Shown here piece by piece: positions 42,918-55,509 of a stretch of DNA of 64,000 nt. Position 1 is the stretch's first letter, and every line of letters starts with the position of its first letter. The stretch is from Chrysaora quinquecirrha (lineage: Eukaryota; Cnidaria; Scyphozoa; Semaeostomeae; Pelagiidae). The position numbers were made by a program, and so were the translations under genes. The stretch lies in NCBI GenBank assembly GCA_014526335.1, contig JACTAT010000060.1:3279445-3343444 (forward strand). Direction: 5' to 3'. The notes beneath the pieces were generated by a model. It did no database searches. It saw only the letters and a program-made list of their open reading frames with translations, and had not been told where the DNA came from.

Positions 42918-44249
42918 GATGACTTAATAAACTTTGCTACCGTAACTGATACAGGGGAAATCAGCTGATTGATTGTTTATGTTTACATTATAACCATGGC
43001 AATCATGAAAAGAGGCTGGTAACCAAGGGTGCCCTATAAGGACATATGCTCTTACCCAGACTTCCTTGCTCAAGTGTGTGATATACTTATGTGATAGACT
43101 TATGTGAGATAGAAAACCATGAGTTTTTCTTATATAAATGTTTTTGTAGCAATTCTTGTTTGCACAACGTCAAACAAGCCCGTAGACTTTTGTATTCTTC
43201 TAGCTTTTTTCAATTGGTTCATGTCAATTGTTTCTGAAAGCTGCTCCTGGAGATGCTTGCAGAGCCTTTTCGCTATCTCGCTGCTACGATCATAATCTGT
43301 TAACACGCCTTACTCAATCAGATGTCTCAAGGTCCGCCAATGCAAATTTGGCTTAAGAGCACCCATGGCATTTGGGTTGAACGACGCGGCCTCAAGGAAC
43401 AGCTTATCTTTTGTTATTACATCCAAAACTGTTATTCAGCTTTTCTATAGCCTAATTTCCTTCTTCTCTTCACTCTTCTTGTCATTTTCCAGTTTTCTCT
43501 TTCCCTGCATTTTATTTTTTTATGTTTGCGCCAAATATTTCTGGGAAATCGTGCTCTTGTTCGTTTATGACTAACTGAATCTGACTCTTTGATTCCATTA
43601 AAATGACACGATGTCGCTTATTTCGGTTTAAAGAATTGTCATTAAATTGTGATGCATTTGCTTGCCAGCATGGAATTGTATTTTTACTGCGGAACAATAA
43701 GATTCTTCTGTTGGATAATGTTTTTTCTTCTTATTCAATTTTATGGATTTCTGTTGAAATTTCATCTTTGGCACCTAATGCCATGCCGAAGCTTTTGTGC
43801 AGTACCGCATTTTATATCTTAAGGGGCGATAGTTAATTGAGTTCAGCTAGAATCTATGAATATTATGTGAAAATTCGTAGCAATTAAGTCTCAGAAACTA
43901 ATGACGGTCTTCCACTTCCTGCTGTGTTGTTATCTGGGTCTGCAATTACAATAATCCTGCTGTCTCTTCCTTTCTCAATCTTTTTCAGACACAAGCTTTC
44001 TGTTCGATTAAAGATCATTGATTTCGCTTGATTTTTCATTTCACTTTGCGTCAGATATTTTGTGCACAATTTTTTTTCATTTCTTTCATTTCAGTCTGTA
44101 AGGACGATATCGTGCCCCAGATCTTCTCATTTTATGTTTTATTTTTAACTTTTGTATTTGAGTCTTACATGCTCAGGTTGATGCTTTCTGGTTTGACCAT
44201 CAGCGTCTAATGTAAGAATATTCATAAGATCATTGCCTTGATTGTCTGA

Positions 44250-44292
44250 ACTCTCAGATATCATTTCCTGTTTTTTGGTGATATCTGAGAGT
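44250..44292. repeat. Perfect 14-bp hairpin
   Basis: ACTCTCAGATATCA (44250-44263) and TGATATCTGAGAGT (44279-44292) are exact inverted repeats around a 15-base loop. Could be the ends of a tiny element or a structured transcript segment. Confidence 0.6.
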
Positions 44293-45092
44293 AAAATTTT
44301 GGTACGTGCCCGTTGATCTGATCGAATAACAGTAATACCTGATGTTGAATTTTTTATCAAAATTGTAACCTACGAGTTTGTTGATTTTCTATTTTTCTTT
44401 CTTTATTCTACTTTTTTCTTTATATTCTCCCCATTGTGAGTTCAATCTTGGTTTTCTGGAAATGCTTTTTGTTTTTCAGTAAAACCAACAAAGCTAAGCA
44501 CCTTCTTGCCTTTAAATTCTGTTCTTACTTGGTTAAATTCTATGGCTTCCTTTTCTACATTCTGCGCGCCTGTCTTTGCAACTGTCATTGCCTGTCATCA
44601 ATCGTAGGATTAAATGCCGTGATCAAGAGCAGTTCTTGTTCAATGAGGAATGAATATGAAAGCGCGGCATATCCCAGAACTCAAAGCAATTTTTCCTTTT
44701 CAATGTGACGAGGATTTTTGTGAATTTAGTGCCTAGGGCTTAAATTAAGAGGATTGAAGGGCCTGTCGCACAATTTTAGATCTGGCCTAACTCCTGAAGC
44801 ATCTGAAAATAACTGAGAGCAACAATCTATGATGTGAAAATTGTAAAATTTGTTCAACTTCGTGTTTACCACATAAATATGATCAATACAAGACCAGGTC
44901 ATGTCATACAGTATACATTATGACGCTAGAAATGTTTGCTTAATTGACATTTTACTATTCCTCGTCCCAAAAACCAATAAAATTGATGCCAGAAAATCTT
45001 CGACACTAAGCTGCAAGTGCGAGTAAAATGAGGTTTTACAGTCACTTGAGATAAATTTTCTTAAAATTGGATATATTTCGACCAACTGGTGT

Positions 45093-45354
45093 AACTACAA
45101 TACCGGACAAAACTCAATGAGACTTCCATAAAGTTTCATCAATTTAGAAATACTTTGTACAAAATTGGAAGAAAATGAATTCCCCCCTCCCCCAATCCAA
45201 TGTTGGGGTTCTTTGATGTTCTACAGATTGTCTTTTACTTTCATCTGTTTTTTGTTTGCGAAAACAACATTGATTTGGGGGAAGGGGGACGATATGTTTT
45301 GTAAGAAGAGCATTTTTCCTGTTAGTCTCATGAGTTTTGTCCGGGATTGTAGTT
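45093..45354. mobile_element. MITE with ACTACAATCCCGGACAAAAC ends
   Basis: Left AACTACAATACCGGACAAAA and right TTTTGTCCGGGATTGTAGTT are inverted repeats extending to CTCA(T)GAG, about 28 bp with two or three mismatches, enclosing about 200 bp without coding capacity. Confidence 0.65.
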
Positions 45355-45961
45355 TCTACCTGATATGTGGAGCAGAGCTTACTTTATTGTCAAGTTTAGT
45401 GCCTAAGAGCTTTACACTTTCTTACGAATTGATACTCTTTCTCTGGATACTGATATTGACAGCACTTGTATCAGACTTGTTTTATCAAAAGTGCATGCAA
45501 TTTCTCAGGATCTGCAGTCAAAAGTATGGTGTCAGCTCTTATGTGGTCATGTAACCCATTTTTGCGCGGTGTCTCTGAAGCCAAGGACGAAACTGATCCA
45601 GATCTTTTCTTCAGACAACCGCATAATGTATTCCTGTTCTGACGGCATGTCCTTACTCCTGCAGTGTAAAAATTCACCTTCGTGCGTTGCTGTTAAAAAT
45701 TTTGATGACCCGTCCATGAAAATTTTTATCAAACAGTTTTTTAAAATACAACAATTACAGCAGTGCAGCTTTGATGCAGGAAGGGAGCAAGATGACTGTA
45801 TGGCCAATGGATGGTGTCACCATTATGATATGTGGTTTAAAAATGGTTGAAATTTAAACTTCTGAACTGTTAAACTTCTAATGCTTCATGAGAAAAATGT
45901 TTTTCATTCCCAATTTTGTCTTTCAGAATCACATATGTTATTTCTTACTAGGTTATTCCAT

Positions 45962-46232
45962 TGTCCGCCCTAAATAAATTGAGATCAGCAGACGTCTGGG
46001 CTGTGCTTTTATTTCCTTCTTTGTCCCCTTTATTGAAAACTCAGCAGCAAATACTAGACACTTCAAGTATTGAATAATAAGATAAACTGTAATAACGATA
46101 ATACAACGTCCAAGCGATTTAAAACACAGCGAACGAACAACAACTAAAAGCACACCAAAGTCACGAGATAATCATACGAGCAGCGAACGGAAGTTAATTA
46201 GTTATAACGACAAAAACGTCAACACTTTGACA
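45962..46232 (-). repeat. Possible solo LTR
   Basis: 271 bp with TGTC...GACA ends. On the minus strand it starts TGTCAAAGTGTTGACG and has AATAAA before its end (near 46030). Composition and ends resemble a BEL-type LTR. No coding region or target duplication adjoins it. Confidence 0.35.
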
Positions 46233-47514
46233 GCAGTCCAAGTTTAATGTTCGTTTATTTTTCGTATTTCTTTAACACCCTTCTTGCAGTTGTAATGAGA
46301 TGCTGTATTAGAAGCAGCCCTAAAGATAAAAAATAATTATTTATTTATCAATGAAAATTTAGGACATTTTAGTGTCCTTTTACAAAGTATTCTTTTTAAA
46401 ATGTTGTAAATAATGTTGCTAACAATGTCTAAAACTTTTCTATCCAGAACCTTTCCAATTTGTTGCAATGCGACCACTTCTTGTGATGGTAAATATATCG
46501 CGAACATCAAATGAATCACCAGTGTTCTCATCTGATCTTGAAGATGAGCTGGAAATATTGGTATCAGCAAGAACAAGATTACCTTCACTTCCATAAGAGT
46601 CTTCAAAAGAATCGTCCTCAGTTTCCTCTGCCATTTGCATATCCACATCTTGATGGTTAAATGCTGTTGCAATGTGCCTTTGAATAAATCGGCTCTCTCA
46701 GCCTTCTTCAGCTTCAGCATATTTTCAGATTGTAATGCAGGACAGCCTTCCTTGTACTTTATCCAGAACGTTCTCCATACCGGACTGTTTACATGTCAAG
46801 TCTCCAATCGTAGCTTGGACCTGTTCTATGTTATTCTCCATCGATCCAATTCTTGACAGCATTGCCTTTACATTTTCAAGAATCAAAGCTTGCCCTTCCC
46901 AAAGTAAACTTAACACCGCAATGACTTCCGCATTAGAATACCCGTCGTTGGATTCTTTGCAAGAACTTGTTGATGTTGATTCAGATATTTTAGGTAAATC
47001 GATTTAACAGGAAGGTTTGTATTTCGGAATAAGGACCTGGGTTAACTTCAACATCCCAGCAAGAATGAGTAAAAACATGAGATTATATAAACTTGAATTA
47101 ATACCACTAAGATTAGGTCCTTCCTTGTTAAAACCAGCTTCAATACGTCGATACAATTTAGATTTTCGCAGCTTTATCCAAGATTCACCCAAGACGCCCA
47201 AGACGCCGAAACAAACAGAGTATAAGCAAAACATAAAAGACAGAAGAGCTTTACTGCCTCCACATTCCTTGTATTTCCTTCTTTTCAGATAATATCAGCA
47301 GGTGTCTGATCAATTTATAAGTAATGGAGGCCTGTTGCTTAATATTTGGGGTATGGCTTGGAAATTCAATTGCTCCGATCAAAGGTCCGATCAAAGAGGC
47401 CGTTTTGCAATATAGAAAGTTTTAGCAAATGCATTATACATATTCAATAAATGTTGCTCAACGAACTCTTTCAATATATTGAAATTGTTTCTCCCAGGAC
47501 AGCTTCTGCTTTGC

Positions 47515-48026
47515 TTATCTGCGATTGTTAAATATTATTTTTTTATATTTAATATTATTAAAGAATAGTTCACGGACATCATTAGAAGTGAATGCTTTGA
47601 TGAAACCACCTGGTACAGCTGCCTCATCGATACGGAGGGTTAGCTCTGCACAAACCTTGAAAGCATTATTTTTCATACGCATATATTCACTTCCCTCCAA
47701 CTCACTAAGTGACATTGAAGCGATCTGTTCATCAAAAAGTTCTTCAAATGGAGCTATATGTTCCCATGGGCTGGTACCACCATCGCAAATGGCATCACCA
47801 AGATAGCTTTGGCAACGCTCAACCTCATTTGGCTACTGTCTCCATTGGAGAGAGAGTGTCTGGTGTAATAATCAAGATCTGTTAGAAGTATAATTTCTGC
47901 ACAACGAATTTGCACATCATGATTTGTAACACCCACTCCAGGTCCTGCATCTGAATAAAAGCATGTATTCTTGACGTAAGAGTTGGTAGTTGTTGTTGGA
48001 TTTGTTGTAACACAGTTTTGCAACAC
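47515..48026 (-). pseudogene. Unrecognised DDE-transposase-like domain (copy A)
   Basis: Minus-strand reading starts with CFYSDAGPGVGVTNHDVQIR (candidate catalytic Asp) and LSNGDSSQ. After a one-base shift near 47830 it continues with NEVERCQSYLGDAICDGG (candidate catalytic Glu) and PWEHI, then LSELEGSEYMRMKNNAFKV, and PGGFIKAF ... FFNN. I know this SDAGPGVG ... GDSxQNExER arrangement from many uncharacterised cnidarian and mollusc proteins. The D ... NE order suggests an RNase H-fold transposase, but I cannot assign a superfamily. The frameshift makes this copy defective. Confidence 0.6.
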
Positions 48027-48369
48027 TCGACAGTCTCCTAAATTGTATTCAAGATTACAGCATGCTTAGATTTGGATCCCAATTTTGCCAAAACTGCTTC
48101 ATTAAGTTGAACTAGATCTCTGATTAACCCGACATTCAAACTTTTATAAAAGCTCAAAGGGGCTGAATCAAGCATCTCTACAAACGTGTTTAAACCAAGG
48201 AGTAGATCACTTGTTCTTTTTTCTTCGTATTTTCTTTTAAAGGCAGTTTGAATTCTGAGACCCTAGCTGAACGCCATTCTTTTGTGTCATCGGGCAGTAT
48301 TACTTCACTTAATCAGCTATGTCAATAAATGAATTTTGAAGTAAATCTGTATGCTCCTAGCATGCTGTT

Positions 48370-48760
48370 TTAGAAGCTGCCAAAGATTAATTCAAGGATC
48401 AGTTGCTTCGTACAATGGCGACCCGTCAAGGCTATATATAGAGTCAGATGGTTTTCCAGAAAAAGAGGAGAAATAATATGGTCTGAGGCATTCTTCATCA
48501 AAATTCTATCACCAGGATTAATGCCAAGTGATTTCAATAGAGAGCTGAACATTTCTGATGGCTCACTCAAAAGATGATCAGGATTTGCATTTGTAGCATT
48601 GAAAAACATCTTTGTTGTAATCACCAGTATCTGATCGACACTTTTCAAGATCATTGGTAAGATCTTGGTGAAAATCCTGATCAAACTATGTCGTATCAGC
48701 TATGCGATTTATTGACTCTGGCTTGAAGACCGCAAATTCAGGAGGTGTGTTGTTTACGAC
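48370..48760 (-). pseudogene. Unrecognised coding remnant of copy A
   Basis: Minus-strand pieces in alternating frames (PPEFAVFKPESINRI, then FQCYKCKS, then LGINPGDRILMKN, then SGKPSDSIYSLDG) look like one decayed protein segment upstream of the DDE-like domain. A CxxC pair is visible. Function unknown. Confidence 0.4.
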
Positions 48761-49456
48761 ACAGAATCCACCCACGTCAGTGCAATCTTACATTTGCATA
48801 TACAAATGAATCACATTGGAGAAGAAATTTTAAGATGAAAGGTTTTTTCAATGCCAGTTTGGGATGCATTGAACTACCTCTTGAAAAAAAATTGCATATT
48901 CCTCTGAAGAAACTCTGACTTCTCTGAAGGCACATTGGTTACCCCGTAAACTTGTACATTGAAAGCCTCAAGCAAATTTTTGTTTTGTTTTTTACTCGTC
49001 TTGCAATTCTCAAGCAGTAAAGAGAATTTTGGTTTTCTCTTCTCTTATCGGTTGTTCCGACATTGCCTCAGAATTGTTTCCTACAGATTCAGATGTTTTT
49101 TAGAGGAAACGTCTGCAGCCGTTGGTTTTGCACCTTCTGTCATTTTTCTCATTTTGCTCCTCTTAGCATTTTAGAGCTCCTTTTGGCTCCAAATTAGAGG
49201 AATGAGGTCGTTTAGTTTTTGAGGAGGGAAGCTTGCCTCCACATTATTCAACAAAGTTTAGAGCACGTTGGAGGCAGCATACATGGTCAAATAAGGAAGA
49301 CATGTTTTGAACGCAATCAAGATATTGATCAGATTCATCTAAGAAAGGAAGAAGTTTGTCTGATAGAAACATCTTTTGTTTGCGCTACCAAGCAACAGTG
49401 CCGTATAAAAAGAAAAGGAAAGCCACTTTTTTCAATTTGGCATGCCATTTGTATAG

Positions 49457-49868
49457 TTACCGTGCACTTCCCGTTGCTTTTTTCATCTTTCCCACTGTAA
49501 AGCTCCGCCAAACTTGGCACTCAAGAATTTCAAAATAGTGTACTAGGCAAAGAAAGATATTTTCTGGATTGTTTATCCTTTGACTGATACAGTGTTCGTC
49601 TGACTTGGATGGCAAGTCAGATACAGCCTCAAGGAGTAACTTCTTATCCTTTGCTGAAGGAGACTTGTCAGATGACTTTAAAGGATGAAGAGGTGCATTG
49701 GCTTCTTTTTTTAAATAAAACCATTTTCCCTTCGAAAACATTTTTCTGATAGAACTGTTCTCCATCTGGAATTTTCAGTTTGTATATGCCACCAAAAAGA
49801 GTCTCTGCCGTCTCTGCCACTTCGCCAATAACATTGACAGGAGCTAAAGGATCACCGCTTGCAGCCAT
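49457..49868 (-). pseudogene. Possible N-terminus of copy A gene
   Basis: ATG at 49868 starts MAASGDPLAPVNVIGEVAET and reads through an uncharged-to-basic segment. After a one-base shift near 49735 it continues with HPLKSSDKSPSAKDKKLLLEAVSDLP and ends near 49457 (ECQVWRSFTVGKMKKA). Composition looks coding, but no domain is recognised. It would be the 5' exon of the gene ending near 46.4 kb. Confidence 0.4.
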
Positions 49869-50089
49869 TTATAACATCTCTGCTGCGTGCAATGTACCTT
49901 CAAATTCTTTGCAATAAGCATGTATCATGTAACACGTGTCTGAAAACTGTGAAATGTGAAACACGTGTCTGAAAACAGTTCCGAATTTCACATCTTGGAA
50001 CCTTTCAGTTATGGATTTCTGGCAACCACTGAATCACCAACTGAACATTTGTCTCCAGGACAATTTTTCATGAATTGCTTAATGTTGCC

Positions 50090-50520
50090 ACGAATTGTGC
50101 ATTTGGTTGATTGCAATGCATGTATCTTGGATAAGATTGTTTTTTAGAATTGCTGAAGAGAGAATTAGAAAATTTGATTGTGCCGAAGTCCTCTTCAGCA
50201 TTACTTTCATAGTCATTAGACTCTTCTTAAAGAGGATTTGGATGCTCAGAAGGGTCACCAGAGTTTCCAAAGAAAGACTTGGAGAGAAAAGATCCAGGGC
50301 TGGACAAATTCTTTCTGATTGAAGAACTTCAGGAGGGGGCATTAAACATCAATAAAAATATGATGGTTGCACGTGTTAACCAGTGTGAGTTCTTGTGCAA
50401 ACCACTTCGTGTTCAGCCTCCACATCTAGAACGGGGGGAATTTTCGTCCATGTTCTTATGGGCATCACAAATGTTGCTCTTTTCGAACTTAAGTTCATAG
50501 TCAAAGATCTTGCTCGACTG
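50090..50520 (-). repeat. Unit shared by copies A and B, copy A part
   Basis: Similar over about 400 bp to 55525-56095, for example GATTGCAATGCATGTA, AGGATTTGGATGCTCAGAAGGGTCA, GTTTCCAA and the GGGCATCA...TTTGCTCTTTTCGAACTT block. On the minus strand it probably represents another coding segment of the duplicated unit. Frames are broken. Confidence 0.55.
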
Positions 50521-50802
50521 GTGCTCGACTGTCCATGGCCTGATTTTAGATTCATTGGCAGTGGGCCTATTTGTTTGTATTTTCCGGTCGTTGACACTAG
50601 TAGGCTTACAACTCTTTTCACCCGGTTCTTCCTTTACTTGATAAGAAAGAAACGTTTTGTACCTCTTATTTTTTTAAAAAACAGTTTCAAAATATTAAAT
50701 GACAATAACGAGTAGACATATCCGTAAGTTTGAGAAAGAACAAGAACAAGCAAGCATTTTTGTAAAGAAGTATAAATTTAAATGTCTCAGTGTGTTTAAA
50801 TA

Positions 50803-51078
50803 TCAGCACAAATTGTCCGTTTCTTCTACGGCATCCCTTTCTTCAGATTTACACCTTTCCATGTATGAACTTCTAGCTTTTGAATGAAGCATTGCCAATC
50901 TGTCAGTTACCTCAAAATTTGCTGGAAAACATTCACTTGTCTTGACCATAGCTTCAACTGTTCGCACAGCGAGTCCATTACGAAGCCTCGTTTTGTTGTT
51001 ATTAATCTTTGAGAAGCTCTCGACGGCAGCAGTGCTCTGAGGTAGGGTAGTTGTCTCAAGCATTAACTGGAAATGCAA
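50803..51078 (-). pseudogene. hAT transposase C-terminal dimerisation domain
   Basis: Minus-strand frame with LPQSTAAVESFSKINNNKTRLRN and LAVRTVEAMVKTSE. This matches the hAT dimerisation segment (LPxSxAxxERxFSxxxxxKTxLRNxL). The usual ER is changed to ES, in keeping with decay. A Lys/Glu-rich end follows. No catalytic domain is attached upstream in a readable frame. It may be the C-terminus of copy B or a separate element. Confidence 0.65.
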
Positions 51079-51236
51079 CCAATTAGGCTTTAACTTTGTT
51101 GGTTGGTTTTGTTATTTTAACGGTTTTCCCTCCCCTTTTATTTGTCGTGCGTAACGATGGTTTTGCAACATTGACTTCGCACCGCATGACAATCTCTTAA
51201 GACTTCTGCCTGTTATTCACATCGTAAAACATTTAT

Positions 51237-52550
51237 TTGCTACATCTTTTACAAAATTTTCTTGCCGAGGACACTCTGAAAAATGCTGATTCCTTATCTA
51301 ACTTTTGTTTTCCCATGCGCCCTTTGAAAACATCGTGTCATGTTTTACCCTTTTCACTCTTCTGGCCTTTTTCAATTTGTTCTCGTCCATTCTTGCTGAG
51401 AGCTGCTCCAAGAGATGCTTGCAGGACCCTTACTATTTCGCTGCTACCATCATTATCTACGAATACGCGTCTCTCAATCAGATGTTTCAGCCCCTGAAAA
51501 TGCAACTTTGGCTTAAGAGCAGCCATGGCATCTTGGTTGATGAGAGCAGCCTCATTCTGAACTTCAAATTTTCCGGGAGCAACATCATCAAGGAACAACT
51601 TATCATGAGCAAATACATCCAAAACTGATCTACAGCTTTTGTTTGACTCATTTCCTTCCTCGTTACACTCTTCTTGTCTTCTTGTCATTTTCCTCTTACT
51701 CTGCCTTTTATTTGATTGACTAAATCTGGCTCTCTAATTTCCTCAAAATCAAAACTGACTGGTAGTTGGAGGTGTGGCTTATTTTTTCTTTAGAGAATTG
51801 TCATAAAATTTTAATTTATTGGCTTTCTAGCATGGAATTGTATTTTCTATTGCTGAGCAATAACCTTCTTGATTGTCGTTTTCTACCTTTTCAATTTTAT
51901 GGATTTTTTTATGGCATCTTTGGCACCTGATGCCAAGACTAAGCTTTTTGCAATATCGCATTTTATATCTTCAGCATATGTGCAGCAGCGACAGTTATTC
52001 AAGATAAGCTAAAATCTATAAAAAATAAATAAAAATTTGTAAAAATTATGTTTCAAAGACGACGAATCTCCTGATAGGTGACGTTCTTCTACTTCATGAT
52101 AAGTTGCATAATGAAAACCCTGTCGTCTCTTCCTTGTTCAGTCCTTTTCAGAAGCAAATTTTCTATTTGATTGTAAAAGATCATTGGTTTCGTTTGATTT
52201 TTCATTTGATTTCACCTTAGATAATGTGGAAACAATTATTTTTTCATTCCTTTTGTTTCATTTTATATAGAGGATATCTCCTTCCTGATCTTCTTATTTT
52301 TAGTAACCAAGCACGAGACTGATCCAGTTCTTTCACTGAGACAACTGCATAATGTATTCCTGTTCTGGCGGCATGTCCTACCTCCTGCATTTCAAAAACA
52401 CACCTTAATGCGTTGCTCCCTAGTATAAGTAAAACATCTTCAGTCCCATAAGCCTGTCTGAGACAATCAACCTATGATATAAGCAAAAGCTTCAATTAAC
52501 CACCGTGTCACAGCCATATGCCAGTGAAACAATACAAGAGCACACTTAGG
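51237..52550 (-). pseudogene. Unrecognised gene copy B, C-terminal part
   Basis: Diverged duplicate of 43.14-45.8 kb. The minus-strand frame 51688-51338 (LDVFAHDKLFLDD, ALINQDAMAALKPKLHFQGLK, LIERRVFVDNDGSSEIVR) is open and better preserved than its copy A counterpart. Near 52390-52320 a further frame (CVFEMQEVGHAARTGIHYA, then VSVKELDQSRAWLLK) matches 45.7-45.58 kb. No domain is recognised. LINE C separates it from the rest of copy B. Confidence 0.5.
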
Positions 52551-52859
52551 TTTCGTTGATAATGTGACATAGTGTTGCATTGTTCTACATCAAGAAATGC
52601 TATCGGAAGTTCTCTCTTCAACCTTCAAGTTAGGATAACTTTAGCAAATAAAAGGTTATTTATTTACTAATAATAAAAACAAGGATGATCTCACCGCGTA
52701 TATAGCTGTTTGAGGAAAACTTGGAAGAAAAAGACAGACTTTGGCTTTTCTGTATCTTTCAATATAATAACTATGTGCCAACTTAACTCAATACCAACTA
52801 CGAATCAACTAACTAAAATTTTCTATGTACATGTATATAAAGTAGAAACAAGGAAACGG

Positions 52860-55505
52860 AATATAATCAATACAATAATAATTATAAGGGACGAAGAGGC
52901 CGTCAGGCCTACAAAACCCTGTTAAGCTAACTAGAGTTACTGTTCATGGATTATTTCTAATTACTACAGCTTTTTAAAACTACTTGAATAAAAATCTATT
53001 AACTCCTTCGCATTTGTCATATTTTATTTCGAATTGTTTCACAGTTGAGCAATTAATAACTTCACTTGGGAGTTTATTCCAGTCGTTTATTATTCTTTGT
53101 GAGAAGAACATTTTCGCAGATTTGAGTTACATCTTTTTTTGAATAGTTTCAGTACATGCCCACGCGTGTTACTTTGCGCGATGTCAAAAAATATCGATGA
53201 ATCAGTGTCTAGAAATCCTTTTAATATTTTATAAGTCAAAATCATGTCTCCACGTTTCCTGCGGTATTCTAATGAGGGTAGATTGAGTACTCTTAGTCTC
53301 TCTTCATAAGAATAGTTTTTGATTTTGGGAATAAGTTTGGTTGCTCTACGCTGGACGTTCTCGATAGACTTAATATCTTTGACTAAGTTGGGACACCACA
53401 CTGCTACAGATGATTCTAACACAGGTCTTACTAAACTTTTGTATAGCAATAGAAACACGTCTTTGTCCATATATTTAAATGTCCTTTTGATTGAAGCTAG
53501 CATCCCATTCGCTTTTCTGATACATTCTCCTACTTGCTTTTCAAATTTTTGTTTTCCATCTATATAGACACCAAGATCTTTAACCACTGAAGCTGACGAT
53601 ATTTCAGAATCACAGTTCTTTTCTTTATTCCAGAGATTATAAACTCCACATCTTTCAGCCTTGTTCCCAAGATGTAGTGCATTGCATTTCTCTTGATTGA
53701 GCGAAAGTTGCCACTTTTTGACCAATGTTCGATTTTTCTAATTTCAGCTTGGATTTCGTCAGAGGTATTGCTAGAGTAAAGCTTTAAATCGTCGGCAAAC
53801 ATTTTGACCTTTGATTTATTTACAATTTCAGGCAAATCGTTGACGTATAATAGGAAAAGTAAGGGTCCGAGTACGCTTCCTGAGGTACCCCACTTGTAAC
53901 ACAAGTCCACGACGATTTATATCCATTTAATACTACTTGCTGCTTGCGATTTGACAAAACGAAGATATCCATGTTAAGACTTTCCCTCCAATTCCGAATG
54001 ATTTTATCTTTTTCAATAAACGCCGATGAGGCACAGAATCGAACGCCTTGGCAAAGTCGAAGTAAATAACGCTAACAGATTGTCCTGCATCTAGTAAGTC
54101 TGTCACTTCTTCTAAGAATTCTAAGAGCTGTAATACACAAGATCTTCTTGATCTAAAACCAAATTGTTCCGGTGAAAACAAATCATATTTATCCATGTGC
54201 GTTACTATGGTGTTTTTGATAATTTTCTCTAAAAGTCTACAAATGATCGAGGTAAGACTGATAGGCCTGTAGTTTTCTCTGGCATGTTTATTTCCTTTTT
54301 TGTAAACTGGTGTAATATGAGCAAGTTTCCATGATTTTGGTAGTATACCTGTGTTTAGACTCTTTTGAAATATTAATTTTAACGGATACGCGATAAATTC
54401 AGCAGTTTCTTTTATAAGCCTTGGATGAATACCATCAGGTCCAGGAGATTTAGATACATTTAATGACATGATTGCTTCTTGTACAGAATCTATCGAAATT
54501 TCAACATTGTTTAAGAAATCAAGATTTAATGGCAGAGTTGTCGATGTACTTGGTAGACTGGTCAAGTCTTCTTTAGTGAAGACAGAAGTAAAAAACTCAT
54601 TTAGAACGTCGACTTTCTCTTGTTCAGAACTAGTATACGAGTTATTATCACCGACCTTTAGGTCAGGAACTTTGGATTTGAACTTTAGTTTTGAATTTGC
54701 ATACTTCCAATAATTCTTACAGTTAGTTTTTATTGTCTTAGCTACATTTTTTTCAAAAGATTTTATTCTGGAACGAATTTTCGATTTCGTTAGATTGCTC
54801 ATTTTTTTAAATCTCTGATAGTCTTTTCTTGCTTTTGTAAGGTTCCATCTTTTGTATGCGTTATGTTTTTTCTTTAAGACCTTAAGAATCGAAGTGTTCA
54901 TCCACGCTGGTTGTGTTCTGTCAAACTTTCCAAGGTTATTATTACACTTAGGTATGAATTTTTCAATTGCCACGTTAAGCTTTGATTCTAGAAGTAACAT
55001 CATGCTGTTGGCGTTCATGTCTTTAAATTCCAGGTCCCAGTTAGTGCTCTTCAATTCTTCAGAAATAGAAATATAATCTCCATGGTCATATTTGTATCTT
55101 GTTGTTTCCGAATATGGATTGTGTTCTTTTGTATTTTCAGTTCTATACTGTAGAAGAATAATAACGTGATCACTTGAACCAAGAGGATCAAGATAATCGA
55201 GTTTTTGCACGGAATCACTGTCTGAACTAAATACTAAGTCAAGCTGACTCGATCTTTGATCTTGCCTGTGTCTGGTATCATTTTCAACATGCTGCGTTAG
55301 TAAACAGTCATCTGCAGCATTAAGAAATAAATAAGCTGGATGATCGTGGTCAGTGTGTGTTAAGTGGCTCAACCAGTCAATTTCAGGGTAGTTGAAGTCT
55401 CCGAAAATTAACAAATCTTTATAATCATTACCAGCAGCAATTTTTATCAAATTCCGCAGATCATCGTGGTTGTCTTGAGAAGGACTTCTGTATACTATTT
55501 TTCTT
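52860..55505 (-). mobile_element. LINE C, CR1/jockey-type, 5' truncated
   Basis: Minus-strand LINE inserted in copy B. It starts within the endonuclease at about 55500 and ends in a TTATTATTG-type tail near 52860. RT frames at 55450-53933 and 53910-53090. Homology between copies A and B resumes right outside its 5' end, which fixes the boundary near 55505. Confidence 0.85.
53090..55450 (-). pseudogene. LINE C ORF2: endonuclease and reverse transcriptase
   Basis: The frame 55450-53933 (505 codons) has the endonuclease remainder (LLIFGDFNYPEIDW, then GSSDHVIIL with the SDH motif), a connector (SPGPDGIHPRLIK) and RT (VYKKGNKHARENYRPISL, FDFAKAFDSVPHRRLL). A shift at about 53930, and another within the VPQ-SVLGPLL motif near 53885, break the frame. 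53910-53090 continues with SVLGPLLFLLYVNDLP, the catalytic FADDLK, and the thumb and C-terminal region ending FSSHKE. The N-terminal endonuclease residues and ORF1 are missing. Confidence 0.9.
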
Positions 55506-55509
55506 AACT

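Larger units (their letters stand above)
43140..46990 (-). pseudogene. Unrecognised gene copy A, C-terminal part (coiled coil, acidic)
   Basis: A minus-strand reading at about 46990-46440 (IDLPKISES ... LLWEGQALILENVKAML ... NIEQVQATIGDL) is a coiled-coil segment. After one in-frame TGA (near 46723) it runs into an acidic Ser-rich tail ending ITRSGRIATNW. Further down, 45810-45500 and 43600-43140 are similar at nucleotide level to 52.4-52.3 kb and 51.9-51.24 kb, so they belong to a duplicated unit. Stops and frameshifts are frequent. A MITE (45093-45354) and a possible solo LTR (45962-46232) interrupt it. Function unknown. Confidence 0.4.
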
